DNA from: Sporothrix humicola
Taxonomy: Eukaryota > Ascomycota > Sordariomycetes > Ophiostomatales > Ophiostomataceae
Length of the DNA: 64,000 bases
Direction of reading: 5' to 3'
Assembly (NCBI GenBank): GCA_021396245.1
Contig: WNYE01000060.1
Location: 124,001-188,000 of the forward strand
The notes under the pieces are model-generated. The model did not search any database. It saw nothing but the letters and a program-made list of their open reading frames with translations, and was not told where the DNA came from. Shown in pieces: positions 23,503-33,991 of this stretch (positions are counted from its first letter, which is position 1; each line of letters begins with the position of its first letter). The translations under genes were made by a program, and so were the position numbers.

Positions 23503-24306
23503 CTACAGCAGTTTTGCAGCCCAGAGTACAGCGTTGTTCAGGTGCGACACAAAAACCTCGTCCTCGTACGCCTCAGAAAAGTGGCCCAGCGCTGTGTAGT
23601 AGACACGCGTTCCGGTGCCTTCAAAGTCGGACCACGTCCAGGCAATCGGGTGCTGCTCGCCGTGCTTGCCGCCCTCGTACGTCGACTCGTCGGCCGCCAG
23701 CAAGATGCGAGGCGTGTCTTTTGTTTCGGCGTCGAAGTCGGCAGACTGGGGTTTTTGCGCCGCCTCAACAGCACACGACGATGGCTCGTAGTTGTACCAC
23801 TCGTCGAAACGCGAAAACGACGGCTCCGGCAGGCTGGCCTCGGACGGCGACGACACGGCCTTGAGGAACGGCTTGATGACCGGGTGCTGCGGGACCTTGA
23901 TAATGACGCGGCCGAGCTGGGGGTGTGGGTGCTCTGTAAACACGCCGCCAAGAAGACGGCCATAATAGCCCGCCGGGTCGACCTCTCTTGACTTCATGGC
24001 GCCGAGGGCCGCATGTACGCCGACAATCCCACTCTTGCCGGACGACACCTGGCCCTCGAGGGCCGCCAGCTGCTCCGACGTCAGAAACGCGCCGGATGTG
24101 TGCAGGAGCACAATGATTCGGAAACGGGCGAGGTTCTCGGGCGTGAATGTGGCCTCGGCATCTTCGGACGCTTCAACAACGAACGGATGGTCTGTGTTGG
24201 TCGACTCTTCGGCCAGTTTCTGGAAACAGCGGACGCCGGGTTCGATGGACTCGTGGCGGTAGGCCACAGTCTTGCTGAAAACCAGCACGTTGAACGGTTC
24301 GGCCAT
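23503..24306 (-). CDS. ThuA-like domain protein
   Basis: Single exon, 267 aa. The start MAEPFNVLVFSKT at 24306 is preferred over an in-frame Met 24 codons earlier, because the domain begins directly after it. The ThuA fold (class I glutamine amidotransferase-like) is indicated by the first strand NVLVFSKTVAYRHESI, the HTSGAFLTSEQLAAL segment, GIVGVHAALGA, then DEWYNY and PIAWTW near the C-terminus, and the final ALGHFSEAYEDEVF motif. These are the hallmark blocks of fungal and bacterial ThuA/DUF1080-associated proteins. Function is only loosely linked to sugar (trehalose) metabolism in bacteria, and the catalytic role is unknown. It lacks any secretion signal, so a cytosolic location is likely. 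Confidence 0.85.
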   Translation of the reverse strand: MAEPFNVLVFSKTVAYRHESIEPGVRCFQKLAEESTNTDHPFVVEASEDAEATFTPENLARFRIIVLLHTSGAFLTSEQLAALEGQVSSGKSGIVGVHAALGAMKSREVDPAGYYGRLLGGVFTEHPHPQLGRVIIKVPQHPVIKPFLKAVSSPSEASLPEPSFSRFDEWYNYEPSSCAVEAAQKPQSADFDAETKDTPRILLAADESTYEGGKHGEQHPIAWTWSDFEGTGTRVYYTALGHFSEAYEDEVFVSHLNNAVLWAAKLL

Positions 24307-25117
24307 TTTGAGAAAATTATTCGAGAAAAATGAGGTCGTTAAAGAAAGCGGATGACTTTTGTGATGAGAGAATAACAACGATAAATGTATGTAAAAAAGA
24401 AATGAATTAAAGGCAGGTTGAGAGCTTAAAAGTAGCCAATAGTTCTAGAACGACGAAGCGAGCGGCATCTCCCACGTTTTCTGTCGCATTGTTGGATCAT
24501 TACCTCATTGCACCAAAAAGGAAAAACGACATTAGAACGCTAACAGGCAGCAGTGTGACTCAAATTCTTCCATCAATAAGGTGCCATTTGTCTCCCATCT
24601 GTGCCCAAGCCCACAGAGATTGCCACCTGTTCGGATTTCCTCCGTCTGACGACAAATGGCGACAGCGCTACGACGTATTACTCCCTTCGAGTCATCAAGA
24701 GGAAAAGAGGAGACGACAAAAGAGGAGAGAAATGGAGGGACTGGGCGTGTGGGGGACGCAGCTTTCGCTGGCTCGGCTGGCCGTTCCGATAAGTTGGAGC
24801 AGGTGGAGGGCCGATTGAAGGCGCCAATCCGCCATTGTTGGCGTGAGATACCGAGTAAGTGAGATTCCTTAATCGGAGGGGCCCTAATCTGAAGATAGGC
24901 CGAAGTTGTGTGGATTTCAAGGACGAATGTTCGTACATATTAACTAACGGGTATCTATTTTACATGAGGAGGAAAGCCAGAAAAAAAGAGAAGAAAGAAA
25001 AGTAAGGAAAATCGTCAATGGAAGAACATGACAACGACCATCTCTTCACGCAAAACGGAACAGGAAAACTAAACATTAAACAGATTAAAACGAAAAGCAC
25101 CAAAATGGACTGGACAA
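24307..25117. other. Intergenic, ThuA-like promoter
   Basis: About 810 bp. It holds the leader of the ThuA-like gene and the 3' end of the PTH11-like gene. I see no reading frame with support. Confidence 0.55.
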
Positions 25118-26563
25118 TCACCAAAACCGCATTCTCCACCGACTGGTCTTGCTTTTGCCCGTCTCGCTCCGGACCCGTGTCTCCACGCCAGCCGACGTTC
25201 CGGGCCGCAACGGGTCGACCTGGTCCCGGATAAACGAGTCGTCATAGTGGCCATTTTGGGCGTTGCTGGCATTTTGGTTCTTGGCCTTGTCGATATCGTC
25301 GTCGTCATCACTGTCGTCGGCATCTCCATCCCTCGAGTCGCGCGTGATCTCGACCTCCTTGGTCACCATGATACGGAAGACTTGCTGCCGCAGCACAGGC
25401 CAGAAGATGGGAACACTCGCGCAGATGCTTGCCAAGTTGACCTCGAGTGATGACAACAGAACAGTATCAGGGGCATAAAAGGTCGAGTCGACATATGTCT
25501 CCAGAATAGAGTTGCCAGAGCCGATCAGTAGTGCCAGGCGCCAGGCGGCAAAAACGTTGACAAGAGCACCGAGGAGCAAGAGAGCAATGACACCGGCTCG
25601 GGTCCGGACACTCGACCGAACTACGACATCTGTCGAGACCGATGCACCAGAGAGAGCGTTGCCGAGATACAGCGGCACGGGAATGGCGAGGACGCAAATA
25701 TCGAGGCCCATGTTGATGGCTGTGTGGGCAATAAAGGCCGTGCGGTCTGTGGAGATGCCGAAGCCGTAGCAAGTGCCGGGGTGGGCCGGATCGGTCACGC
25801 CGTCCCAGTAGGTTCTGACAGGCAAGCACGGAACCCATGCCATGAATGAAAATATGGCGCCCCAGACGGCAACAATGGCAATGAGTATCTGGCAAGTGCG
25901 GCGGAGAAATGTGCGGCCGGTAAGGTCGGTTTTGCTGGAATCTTTGTTGTCGTTTTTGAAAACGCGGAGGAACTGGAAGAGGAGGGCGAGCTTCATGAAA
26001 GCAGTCGAGCTGACGTAGGATGCATTGCCAATGTAGAAGAGCTGCCACACCCGTTAGTTTTTAGTCGACAGCAAGGCGGTACGTGAGTGTGAACTTACTA
26101 TCAGAAACATGCGTAATTTCTGAGGTGTGAAATAAATCAAATGCTGACCAAGGCCGAAGCTTGGCGCTGTAGGTGTTAGTTGAGAATGAATGCACGAAAT
26201 AGCATTTGGGAAAACATACCAATGCACACGCTGACAGCAGAGGCAAGTGTTGTTATCTAAAACGCGTGAGAAATTTGTGGACTTTTTGGAAATGTATGAC
26301 AAAAAGACTCACGAGATAAAGTCCAACAAACATATCATCCCAGCCAGGCATATGCACGACTGCCAGACGTATGTAAAGTCGAGACATGACACAAAGGAAA
26401 GCGATTGTCTATTCTTGTTAGAAGGCAAAAGGACATGAGGCATAACAACAGTCAAGCATACCGTCACCGTGATCACGATGCCACGGATGGCTGCTGGTTC
26501 GTTCTGCCATGGCGTCGGCTGCTGAAGGTAGGCTGTGAAGTTGAAGTCTGTATTTGTCGTCAT
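25118..26563 (-). CDS. PTH11-like rhodopsin-domain integral membrane protein
   Basis: Exons 26462-26563, 26313-26408, 26220-26256, 26099-26166 and 25118-26041 join in phase to 408 aa. All four introns are 53-57 nt except with canonical GT..AG ends (intron 1, 26409-26461; intron 4, 26042-26098). Seven hydrophobic helices are spread over about residues 28-320. The conserved MPGWDDMF loop after helix 2, the FMKLALLFQFLRVF helix and the NMGLDICVLAIPVPL segment are typical of the fungal rhodopsin (PTH11-related) family. There is no N-terminal CFEM domain. The C-terminal tail (about 330-408) is Asp/Asn-rich and hydrophilic, as in putative receptors of this class. Some members sense surface or chemical cues in pathogenic fungi; ligand and role here are unknown. 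Confidence 0.88.
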
Positions 26564-29538
26564 GGTGTTGACTGAGGATGATATGAGCAAGATATACAAG
26601 GATGTCGATGGTGAAGTATTCTTGGTATGAGAGACAGTGTCTCTGTGGACTAGTAGACCATGCCGGTGAAGTTGACTGTTGAGATAGGTGGAAAGAGTTG
26701 TCAAAGAAAAGATCAGAGTCTAGATGCGAGGATGTCGTCTAGATATATCAGAAATCTCCGTCCTATGTGCCGCTTCCAGAAACCGATGGTTCGTGAAAAT
26801 AAAAAGGGAAACCAGGACACATAAACGACGAAGACGAACGGGAAATGCAGTTTCTATGAAAGAAGGGGATATGAAGATACAAAAGGGGAAAGGGGAACGA
26901 CTGGCAAGAACCAGAGAATGCCACGTTTTGAGCTGGTTCGGAGAAAATGTCAACGTCGAGGGACCGAGAAACAAGACCGAAGTTTGCGATCGACGTTCTT
27001 GTTCCTTTTTCTTGTGTTCAGTCTTTCATTTCATTACTCTCTTTGACTTTGCGTGTCTCTGGGTGCATACATGAAGAACAGGATGACTTGATTCCTCTCG
27101 TGAGTCGATATGTCTGCCAGCCAAGTATGCATCTTTTGAAACAGAGCCGCTCACAGTAGGCACCGGCTAGCAACAAGGCTTTCTCTTGCCTCAACTACGC
27201 TTTGGTGCATTGTTTTCATCCTACACGGTATCCTGTATATTGGCCATGGTAAATATCGCTCAGGAATTATTCTAACAGCATCTTGAATGGGGGCCGAAAA
27301 GGAAGAACAGGAGAAGGCGGCAAAATCCAACTCCACAAAGAGACCGAAGACTCGTGTAAGTGAATTGCCAGCAGAATAATAGTAGTGTGCCTTTCGCACA
27401 GTTAACCCATCAGACGGGTGCATGGGGTGAACTGAGCGTGCAGGCCAAGCCTCAGGCACGGCATGAACGACAACGGGCAGATCGCTCACCAACTACCCAT
27501 TACTTGGGTCGGCCCCTTTGGCCAGCTTGTCAGCGCCAAAAATGCGGCACAGGCGGGTTGTGAGAGTGCAAAATACGCAGCCGTCTTTTGTCGTCGCAGG
27601 GGCCCGACGATCGTACGCCATGTCTGAAACATGGAACGGTGATGAAGAAATGGAAAAACTGAGAGGGAGCAGAGGTGCAAGGCAGGATTCATCCGTAAAA
27701 CCTGCATCTTATTTACTGGATATATGAATCTATTTACTTATTTCCCACTAAATTCTTCACAATGTGGGCACAAAATGTGCATATCACAAAAGTTGCCATT
27801 GCGTGCGCTTTTAATTTATTTCGCGTTGCACACTTTATCCACAACCGTGGATCGGCCCTTGCCGCCATTTACACTCTCAATTTACACTCGCAACGGTGAA
27901 TTTAGATTGCAAGTACGCGCCTATTTCTATGATGTCTGTATCTAAAGGTTTTATGAACACCAGAATAAAGAAGCTTCATTCTGGTCATCACCACCTGATT
28001 TTCTGCCTGTTGGACGAACTGCCGAAGTTGTTGTTTTCCTTCTTGCGCCATGACGACCATATGTAGCCGGACCAGATCTTCACTCATTCACCACTGTCCG
28101 TGATTATTTGACTGTTAGTGATTTTGTCACGTTCTTTGTTGCTGGGCTAGTTTCTCTACCCTTCGTTATCAATCTTGTCTTTCAAGCTTCCGCTTGCACA
28201 GACCTACATCTGACTTCTTGCGCCGCCACAGGGTAGCATCGAACCTAATACGGGGCATGGAATCCTGAGTCCAGCGCTCTGAACTCATTAAATGTTTGGT
28301 TACGCACAGCCTAGGCGGGGTTCTCCTTTCCGTACCCCGACTGAGAATCGATCGATGGTTGAGGAAACCAACAGTCAAGCAGGTCCCTTTACGACATCTT
28401 CGGGGCCAAATCCAGCGCTTTAGTCTTGCGGAAGATGCACGCAATCTTTCCGAATAGTATATAAAATGTCGGAAGTTTACAAAACAATGTTCGTATTAGC
28501 TTTTGAATACATTTGGCAGTTCAACATCTTTGAAAGACATATGTCAACGTCCGCAAGACGATTCGGCCTCTTATTTTGCAATATGTGAACGCTCCTTTGT
28601 TCCAACTACTTTTAAATAAAAAATGGCGTCAACATCAACCACACAAATAGATGAGATGATATCTAAAGCAAGGAAACTCAAAACTTCGTACAGACTGGCT
28701 GCTTAGCCGGATACACCATTTGATTGATTCTTTTCATTGTCGGCGACCATCAGCCCTAAGCATAGCCCAGCCAGCAACCAAACATGGTTGTACCGGGTCT
28801 GGCGTTGACCTGCCGTACTCTCGAACCCTTTCTTCAAGGCCACTGCTGTTCTGAGCCTTGTCTGGCCTCCTTAGCTCTTGGCTACCTCCTTTCTTACTCT
28901 CCCTCTCTTCTCCCCCTCTCTCTTGACGTCTGGAGTACCAGCCTGCTCCCTGCCCACCATCTATTGTCAAACACTGGAAACAATGCGGTGGCTTGCAACG
29001 GCGGGTCGGGCAGTATGTTTCTCTGCTCGGTGCCGGTGGACCTGAGTAGGGCAGAAAAACTGAAGCCTCATGAAAAGATCTCCACGGACTAGAAGCAAAG
29101 GGGTTCTGTAAGGGATGGTAAGAAAAAGTCTTGTGAGATTCACGATGAATATGCTTCATGATGTAAGCGAGAGATCAAAACATTTGTGGGAGGCCAATTC
29201 GTCCTACATATCGGAAGTGTATCCTCTTCTTCGAAAATTCTCATGGCATATTATTATTTTGGAGACAACGTTTTGTACGCCTTATTTAGAAAAAAACCTC
29301 ATCATTTCTTGGTTTTCAGCAGACTTTTATTTATTTTAGTTCTCTATTTTAAGATACATAAATTGAATGAAAAATAATTTACAGACGAGATACAAATCAT
29401 ACACGAGCAAGAAATACTAGGAAATTGAATAATACAATAAAACATTTACAACTAAAATTATCACTATTAGATCGTACTGCATTATGATTACGTTTCTGTT
29501 GCTTTCGGTTTTATCCTGTTGATGCTCGTCTCGCCATA

Positions 29539-30222
29539 TTTTCTTACCTGAGAAAAGCCCGGTTGTTCATCCGGTTTCTCACTCTTCTCACCAAACACAA
29601 AATCAAAATCAAAACCGAAACATATGACCTCATTGTCGGCTTCACCGTGACACCGTAGACCGACTGGAGATTCTGTTGAAATTTTTTCTTTGTGATTAGA
29701 AGACGAAAATTAAAAACAATCGTTTGACGCCTGTTGGCTTCGGCGTCAACTTGTAGTTTCGGACTTGAGGATTTCCGAATTAGGAAATCTCTGGCGGAGA
29801 TGTTCTGGTGTTTCCAGCGCCTGCCTTCGGAATTTACGCCTGCAGTGACCAAATTCAGGCGCCAAAGCCCGCTACGGACTTGGAGTGGACTCTAGCCGTC
29901 GGAAACGGTCTCTGAAAGAATTGCCTAATTAGGAAATGAATCGGCGCAGACGCCGGAGACAGGCACTTCCCAATCGGGAAGCCTTGCGGACATCCGACAT
30001 AAAAACGAAAAGGATCGCTGTAAGACAGAAGGTGAGAACCTTCTTTCAACCACTGTAGCGTGCTGCACTTACAGCAGTCTTGGCTCCGTGCCTTGTTAAG
30101 CCCGGCGCCAGTGTGTAACGACCGCGAAGCTGCCGGGGCTACCGTCTAATCTGAGCCAACGTCAATCATTCAGAAGGCTCTGGCGCAGCGATGCAGAGCT
30201 GAATAGGACAGCCTGATTGACG
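29539..30222. repeat. Array of short inverted repeats (hairpins)
   Basis: Twelve stems follow one another: TTTTCT/AGAAAA at 29539-29556; GTCGG/CCGAC at 29635-29664; TTGACGCC/GGCGTCAA at 29724-29749; GATTTCC/GGAAATC at 29770-29789; CGCCTG/CAGGCG at 29837-29861; the palindrome CCTAATTAGG at 29924-29933; CGGCG/CGCCG at 29942-29955; CTTCCC/GGGAAG at 29966-29981; AGAAGGT/ACCTTCT at 30027-30044; TGCTG/CAGCA at 30061-30076; CCCGGC/GCCGGG at 30101-30137; and a compound hairpin at 30160-30222. The stems are seen directly. Whether this is a structured RNA, organellar-derived DNA or a decayed foldback element cannot be decided here. Confidence 0.7.
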
Positions 30223-30655
30223 CGTCGTCTTATTTTTACACGTTCTATCACGGAGTTACCACAGGCAACTATACGGGATATTACTCGATTCGGGGAAATG
30301 AAGCTTGACAGCTCGGAATGACACAAAGCTCCGAGGCATTAGAAAGCAAGTTGGAATAGAAAGGAGCTGGCCAGGCTGGATAGTGCCAGTATGCGTACAT
30401 GTCGGTGCGTCGGGGGTTCAAGAACACCGCTGTAGATGCTGTTGGCGTGTTGATGGAACGATGGAGATAGTGTAGGCTGGTGGCGCTGGACCGTTGGAAG
30501 CTAGCCCACACCAGCTGTTCTGCGCCGTCTTGTATTGATACTGCCTCGGGCTCTAGGCCTGACTAACAGCGAAGCTTTGGGGGCAGCGGTTAAGCGAAGG
30601 CGTGAGTGTTGGCATAAATAGGAAAGAGCTCCCTTGATGAAGCTTTCCGTTTTTG

Positions 30656-30663
30656 TATATAAA
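30656..30663 (+). promoter_or_regulatory. TATA box of the NmrA-like gene
   Basis: TATATAAA lies 156 bp before the start codon and is followed by a C/T- and A-rich leader. The strength of the box and the leader suggest a well-expressed or inducible gene. Confidence 0.6.
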
Positions 30664-30818
30664 GGGCGGGCACCTTCCTCAAGATGAAGACATTTTTATT
30701 TCGATCAATTCACTTCAATCAACAGTTCTCAAGCATCTTCTCCATTCCAAACATCATCTCTACAACCTTCAAACCCACTTTCGTCACTTCAAGACCACAT
30801 TCACAACTATACAACACA

Positions 30819-31942
30819 ATGGCCTCCGTTCAGTACGCAAAGGACCAGCCTGCGGGCTTCAAGAACCGCATCGAGAAGGTCGCCATCGTCGGTGTAAGTT
30901 TGCCCCTTTCTTAACTTGAAGCATCGTACTTCCCAAAGACAACTTGCTAACCTGCCCTTAGGCTGCTGGCTACATTGGCAGCCACTTCACCCGCGAGCTC
31001 CTCAAGACCGGCAAGCACACGATCACTGCCCTGACCCGCGCCGACAGCAAGAACACCATCCCCGAGGGTGTCCAGAAGGCCATTGTCGACTACGATGACC
31101 ACAGCAGCCTCGTCAAGGCCCTGACCGGCCAGGACTTCTTGATTGTCACACTCTCCGTCCGCGCGCCCCGCGATCTCAGCGTCAAGCTGGCCACGGCTGC
31201 CTCCGAGGCCGGCGTCAAGTGGATCATGCCCAATGCCTATGGTCCCAACCCGCACAACTCGACCATGTACGACGAGATGGGCTTTGGCCAGGCGTTCCGC
31301 GGCCTCACCACGAAGCTGCACGAACTCAAGCTCAGCCCCGTTGTGCTGACCTGCGGCTTCTGGTACGAGTTCAGCCTGGGCGGCGGTCTCAGCCGCTACG
31401 GCTTTGACATTGCCAACCGCAAGTTCACCGTCTTTGACAAGGGCGACGTCAAGGTCTACACCAGCACGCTGCCCCAGTGCGGCCGCGGTGTGGCTGCTCT
31501 GCTGAGCCTGCCCGTGCTGCCCGAGGATGCCTCGAGCGATGCCACGGCGACGCTGTCGCACTTTACCGACCCGCAGTGCGCGTACATCCGCTCGTTCCAC
31601 GTCAGCCAGCAGGACATGTTTGCCAGCCTCAAGCGCGTCACCGGCACGACCGACGCCGACTGGACCATTACGACGGAGGCGTCGCAGGCGCGCTGGGCCA
31701 ATGCCGCCAAGGCGCTGCAGAGTGGCGGCGGCGTCAACCTGGACGGCAAGACGCCCATGTCTGCGCACGAGGCGTTCGCCATGGTCATGTACACGCGCAT
31801 CTTCTTCCCTGGCGGCGACGGCCTCTCGGACAAGGACATTTCCAACGGCGTCCTGGGACTGCCGGACGAGGACCTCGACGAGTGGAGCAAGGAGGCCGTG
31901 CGCCTGGTCGAGAGCGGCGAGCTGGCCAACTACGGCCAGTAA
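30819..31942 (+). CDS. NmrA-like / isoflavone-reductase-type NAD(P)-binding protein
   Basis: Exons 30819-30893 and 30962-31942; 351 aa. The dinucleotide-binding Gly motif is split by the intron and reads VAIVGAAGYIGSHF after joining (residues about 21-34), a GxxGxxG Rossmann fingerprint of atypical short-chain dehydrogenases. The central segment KWIMPNAYGPN and the following substrate lobe fit the NmrA/isoflavone-reductase group, near the fungal CipA-type oxidoreductases. There is no Tyr-x-x-x-Lys catalytic pair of classical SDRs that I can assign with confidence, so it may be a redox sensor or a reductase. It has a strong TATA box and converges with the promethin-like gene, with 270 bp between coding ends. 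Confidence 0.85.
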
Positions 31943-32212
31943 GGGCCAGTAAGGATGGGACCTGTCTCTGTCGTGCGTGGTGTATGCACATAATTTCTGT
32001 GGCTAAGTTTGAAATAGTTAAATAGCATGTTGATTATGAATCCATTAATTGTACTGAGAAAAGCTGAGAAAAGAAAAAGCCGCCATAATTCGCGTGTACA
32101 GCTGAGAAGTGATGCTAAGAAAGGGAAGAAACATTGTGTGCGCCGGCCGTCAAATCGTAAAACATATACAGGAAAGTGTGATCGAAAAGTGAGAGTTGTG
32201 TGCGTGTCGAGA

Positions 32213-32830
32213 TTAGATCTCCGAGACAGGTGCCTCTTGCACGGAAATGGTCGGCTTCGGTTTGTCGAGGCCCGTGCTGGCGAAATAGTTGTACGTCTTG
32301 GGATCGAACGGCTTTGCCGCCGGGACGGGATGGAGCGCATACAATGGCGGCTTCTCTGAGCGGGACACGGAGGACGATGGCTTGTCGTTGCTGCTGTTGT
32401 TGTCGTTGCTGCTTCCGCCAAAGATTAAGGCCAAGAGACCCGACACGTCGATGCCCGCCGCCGCCAAAGCCTTTGTTCCGACAAAGTAGGCCGTCGCCGC
32501 CCACACAAAGGCCACCACGCTGAGACCCGTGGCCACGCAGAGGACCGGCACCAGGAACAGCAGGCCGACGCCCGACCAGAACAGGAAAATCGCCCAGAAG
32601 ACGCTGAACGCGACCACCGCCCAGACCACCGTGTAGCCCACAAACACGATTAGGGGCACCGCGCAGAACGCGAACCACGTGACGGCTAGGCCAAACAGCA
32701 GCGGCTGGTCGCGGTAGGCCATTGCAAGCCAGCGGCGGAGGCCGTCGGCGCGTTCACGACCGAGGATCGACTGAACGGCTGCGCGGCCGTGATGGGCGAC
32801 GCCGAAAAGGAGGTCGCGGAGGATGTCCAT
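32213..32830 (-). CDS. Promethin/LDAF1-like membrane protein
   Basis: Single exon, 205 aa, start MDILRDLLFGVAHHG at 32830. An in-frame Met 68 codons upstream is rejected because that stretch looks like leader sequence. Residues about 45-140 form a nearly continuous block of hydrophobic helices (LFGLAVTWFAFCAVPLIVFV, then VVWAVVAFSVFWAIFLFW and further), with an amphipathic N-terminus and a Ser/Pro/Lys-rich tail. This hairpin-helix layout matches the promethin family, which works with seipin at ER sites of lipid-droplet formation (LDAF1, yeast Ldo16/45). The assignment rests on architecture rather than a signature motif, so another small ER protein is possible. Confidence 0.6.
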   Translation of the reverse strand: MDILRDLLFGVAHHGRAAVQSILGRERADGLRRWLAMAYRDQPLLFGLAVTWFAFCAVPLIVFVGYTVVWAVVAFSVFWAIFLFWSGVGLLFLVPVLCVATGLSVVAFVWAATAYFVGTKALAAAGIDVSGLLALIFGGSSNDNNSSNDKPSSSVSRSEKPPLYALHPVPAAKPFDPKTYNYFASTGLDKPKPTISVQEAPVSEI

Positions 32831-33097
32831 TGTCGGCAGCAGGAGGGGAAAGGTTGCGTGGTTTGTCGATGGCCGGTGCGCGGAAAACAGAGGATGAGAA
32901 ATTGATGACCGAATCGTTGGTTTTTCGTGTAGGAGCAGGGCTAGGTTGGGTCGTGCTCTTCGTGAGTTGAGGTGAGGTGCAAGTGAGGTTGGTGGATGTA
33001 GCGTCTTGGCTGTGATGATGACGCGACTCCTCATTCCAGGTGCCGAAATCCCCTAACACGCCACCGCGTCACTAAATTCCGGGGCTATCAGCACTAA

Positions 33098-33131
33098 GCT
33101 TCTTATCGCTTATCCACCACCGATAAGAAGC
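33098..33131. promoter_or_regulatory. 11-bp inverted repeat with clustered GATA sites
   Basis: GCTTCTTATCG (33098-33108) and CGATAAGAAGC (33121-33131) are exact complements with a 12-nt spacer that itself contains a third CTTATC. This gives three GATAAG sites in 34 bp, the binding sequence of AreA/NIT-2-type nitrogen regulators and SreA-type iron regulators. It lies about 270 bp before the promethin-like start and 860 bp before the MFS start. Confidence 0.55.
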
Positions 33132-33889
33132 CGTGACGTATCGCCATCTGGATCTTCACTTACAAGAACAAGATTCACGAAACAAAACAAGCCAAATGTG
33201 CGAGAAAAGAGATAAAAAAAAACATGATTAATGGATTAAATCATCTACGCTCTCATTATGTATTTTAGCTCTGAGCGTATTGTCTTCTTTTGGACTATTT
33301 CACATGATCTTTTGTTTACTTCGAATGGTTGTTTACGAGAGGTGGCCACGAAGAAATAAAATAGTGACGAGAAGGGCGTTAATGTTTTCAAAAAGAAAAT
33401 GAAACATAGAGTCATACTAAAATAATAAAAAAATGTCAAGATTATCCAATTGTACGTGGCAAAATACGTGCTTTGGTACGGATAAGTAAGGTACCACTGT
33501 ATGGTCATCCGTGTCGCATTTGTCCCGACAATTTTCGTCAAATCCAGTAAAAAAATGCTTTCTTCGTTGATCTGCTCGTTATGAGCATATCTTTAATAAA
33601 TGGTGAAATAAAGTCTTGATACGACGTTGGTGGGGGTTTTGTGCTCGACGACATGCTTTTATTTACACTTTAGCTTATGATGTGCCTTGATGCCATGCAG
33701 TGCTCACATGATGCCATCTCTATTTCCGCATATCACCTCTCAGAAAGTACGTGAGCATCCAAGCACAACCAATAATCTTACTGCCAAGGTGAGATAAAAT
33801 ACAACTTGCAATTGTTCCCGGCAGGCATAAGCTGTGATTTACAAGTAGAAGAAAAAGTCGCGCAAAATGAGGCTGCTCTCATGTGTAGA

Positions 33890-33896
33890 TATATAA
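33890..33896 (+). promoter_or_regulatory. TATA box of the MFS transporter gene
   Basis: TATATAA lies about 96 bp before the ATG, a normal distance for a fungal core promoter. Confidence 0.5.
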
Positions 33897-33991
33897 TACA
33901 TCGGCCAAGACATGCTGGCCGTTAGTTAGCGAGAGAAGCTCAAACTTAATCTCAATGTCCGTACGGCCTAGGAAAGCCGTTGACTTTCGCC

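Larger units (their letters stand above)
26564..30818. other. 4.2-kb gene-free, partly AT-rich interval
   Basis: No supported gene. AT-rich stretches occur at about 28440-28720 and 29150-29500. Two weak minus-strand frames (27902-28087 and 28169-28444) are not recognisable. A dense hairpin array covers about 29539-30222. The last 165 bp hold the promoter of the NmrA-like gene, including a TATA box at 30656-30663. Confidence 0.6.
32831..33991. other. Divergent intergenic region, promethin-like and MFS genes
   Basis: About 1.16 kb of divergent promoter. It contains the GATA-type inverted repeat at 33098-33131, an AT-rich middle (33200-33600) and a TATA box at 33890-33896 about 96 bp before the MFS start codon. 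No gene is seen. Confidence 0.6.

Noticed and set aside
27902..28444. Possible spliced small minus-strand gene (frames at 28169-28444 and 27902-28087)
   Set aside because: A donor-like GTAGGT and an acceptor CACTAACAG exist, but joining the two frames hits a stop directly before the second ATG in every phase tried.
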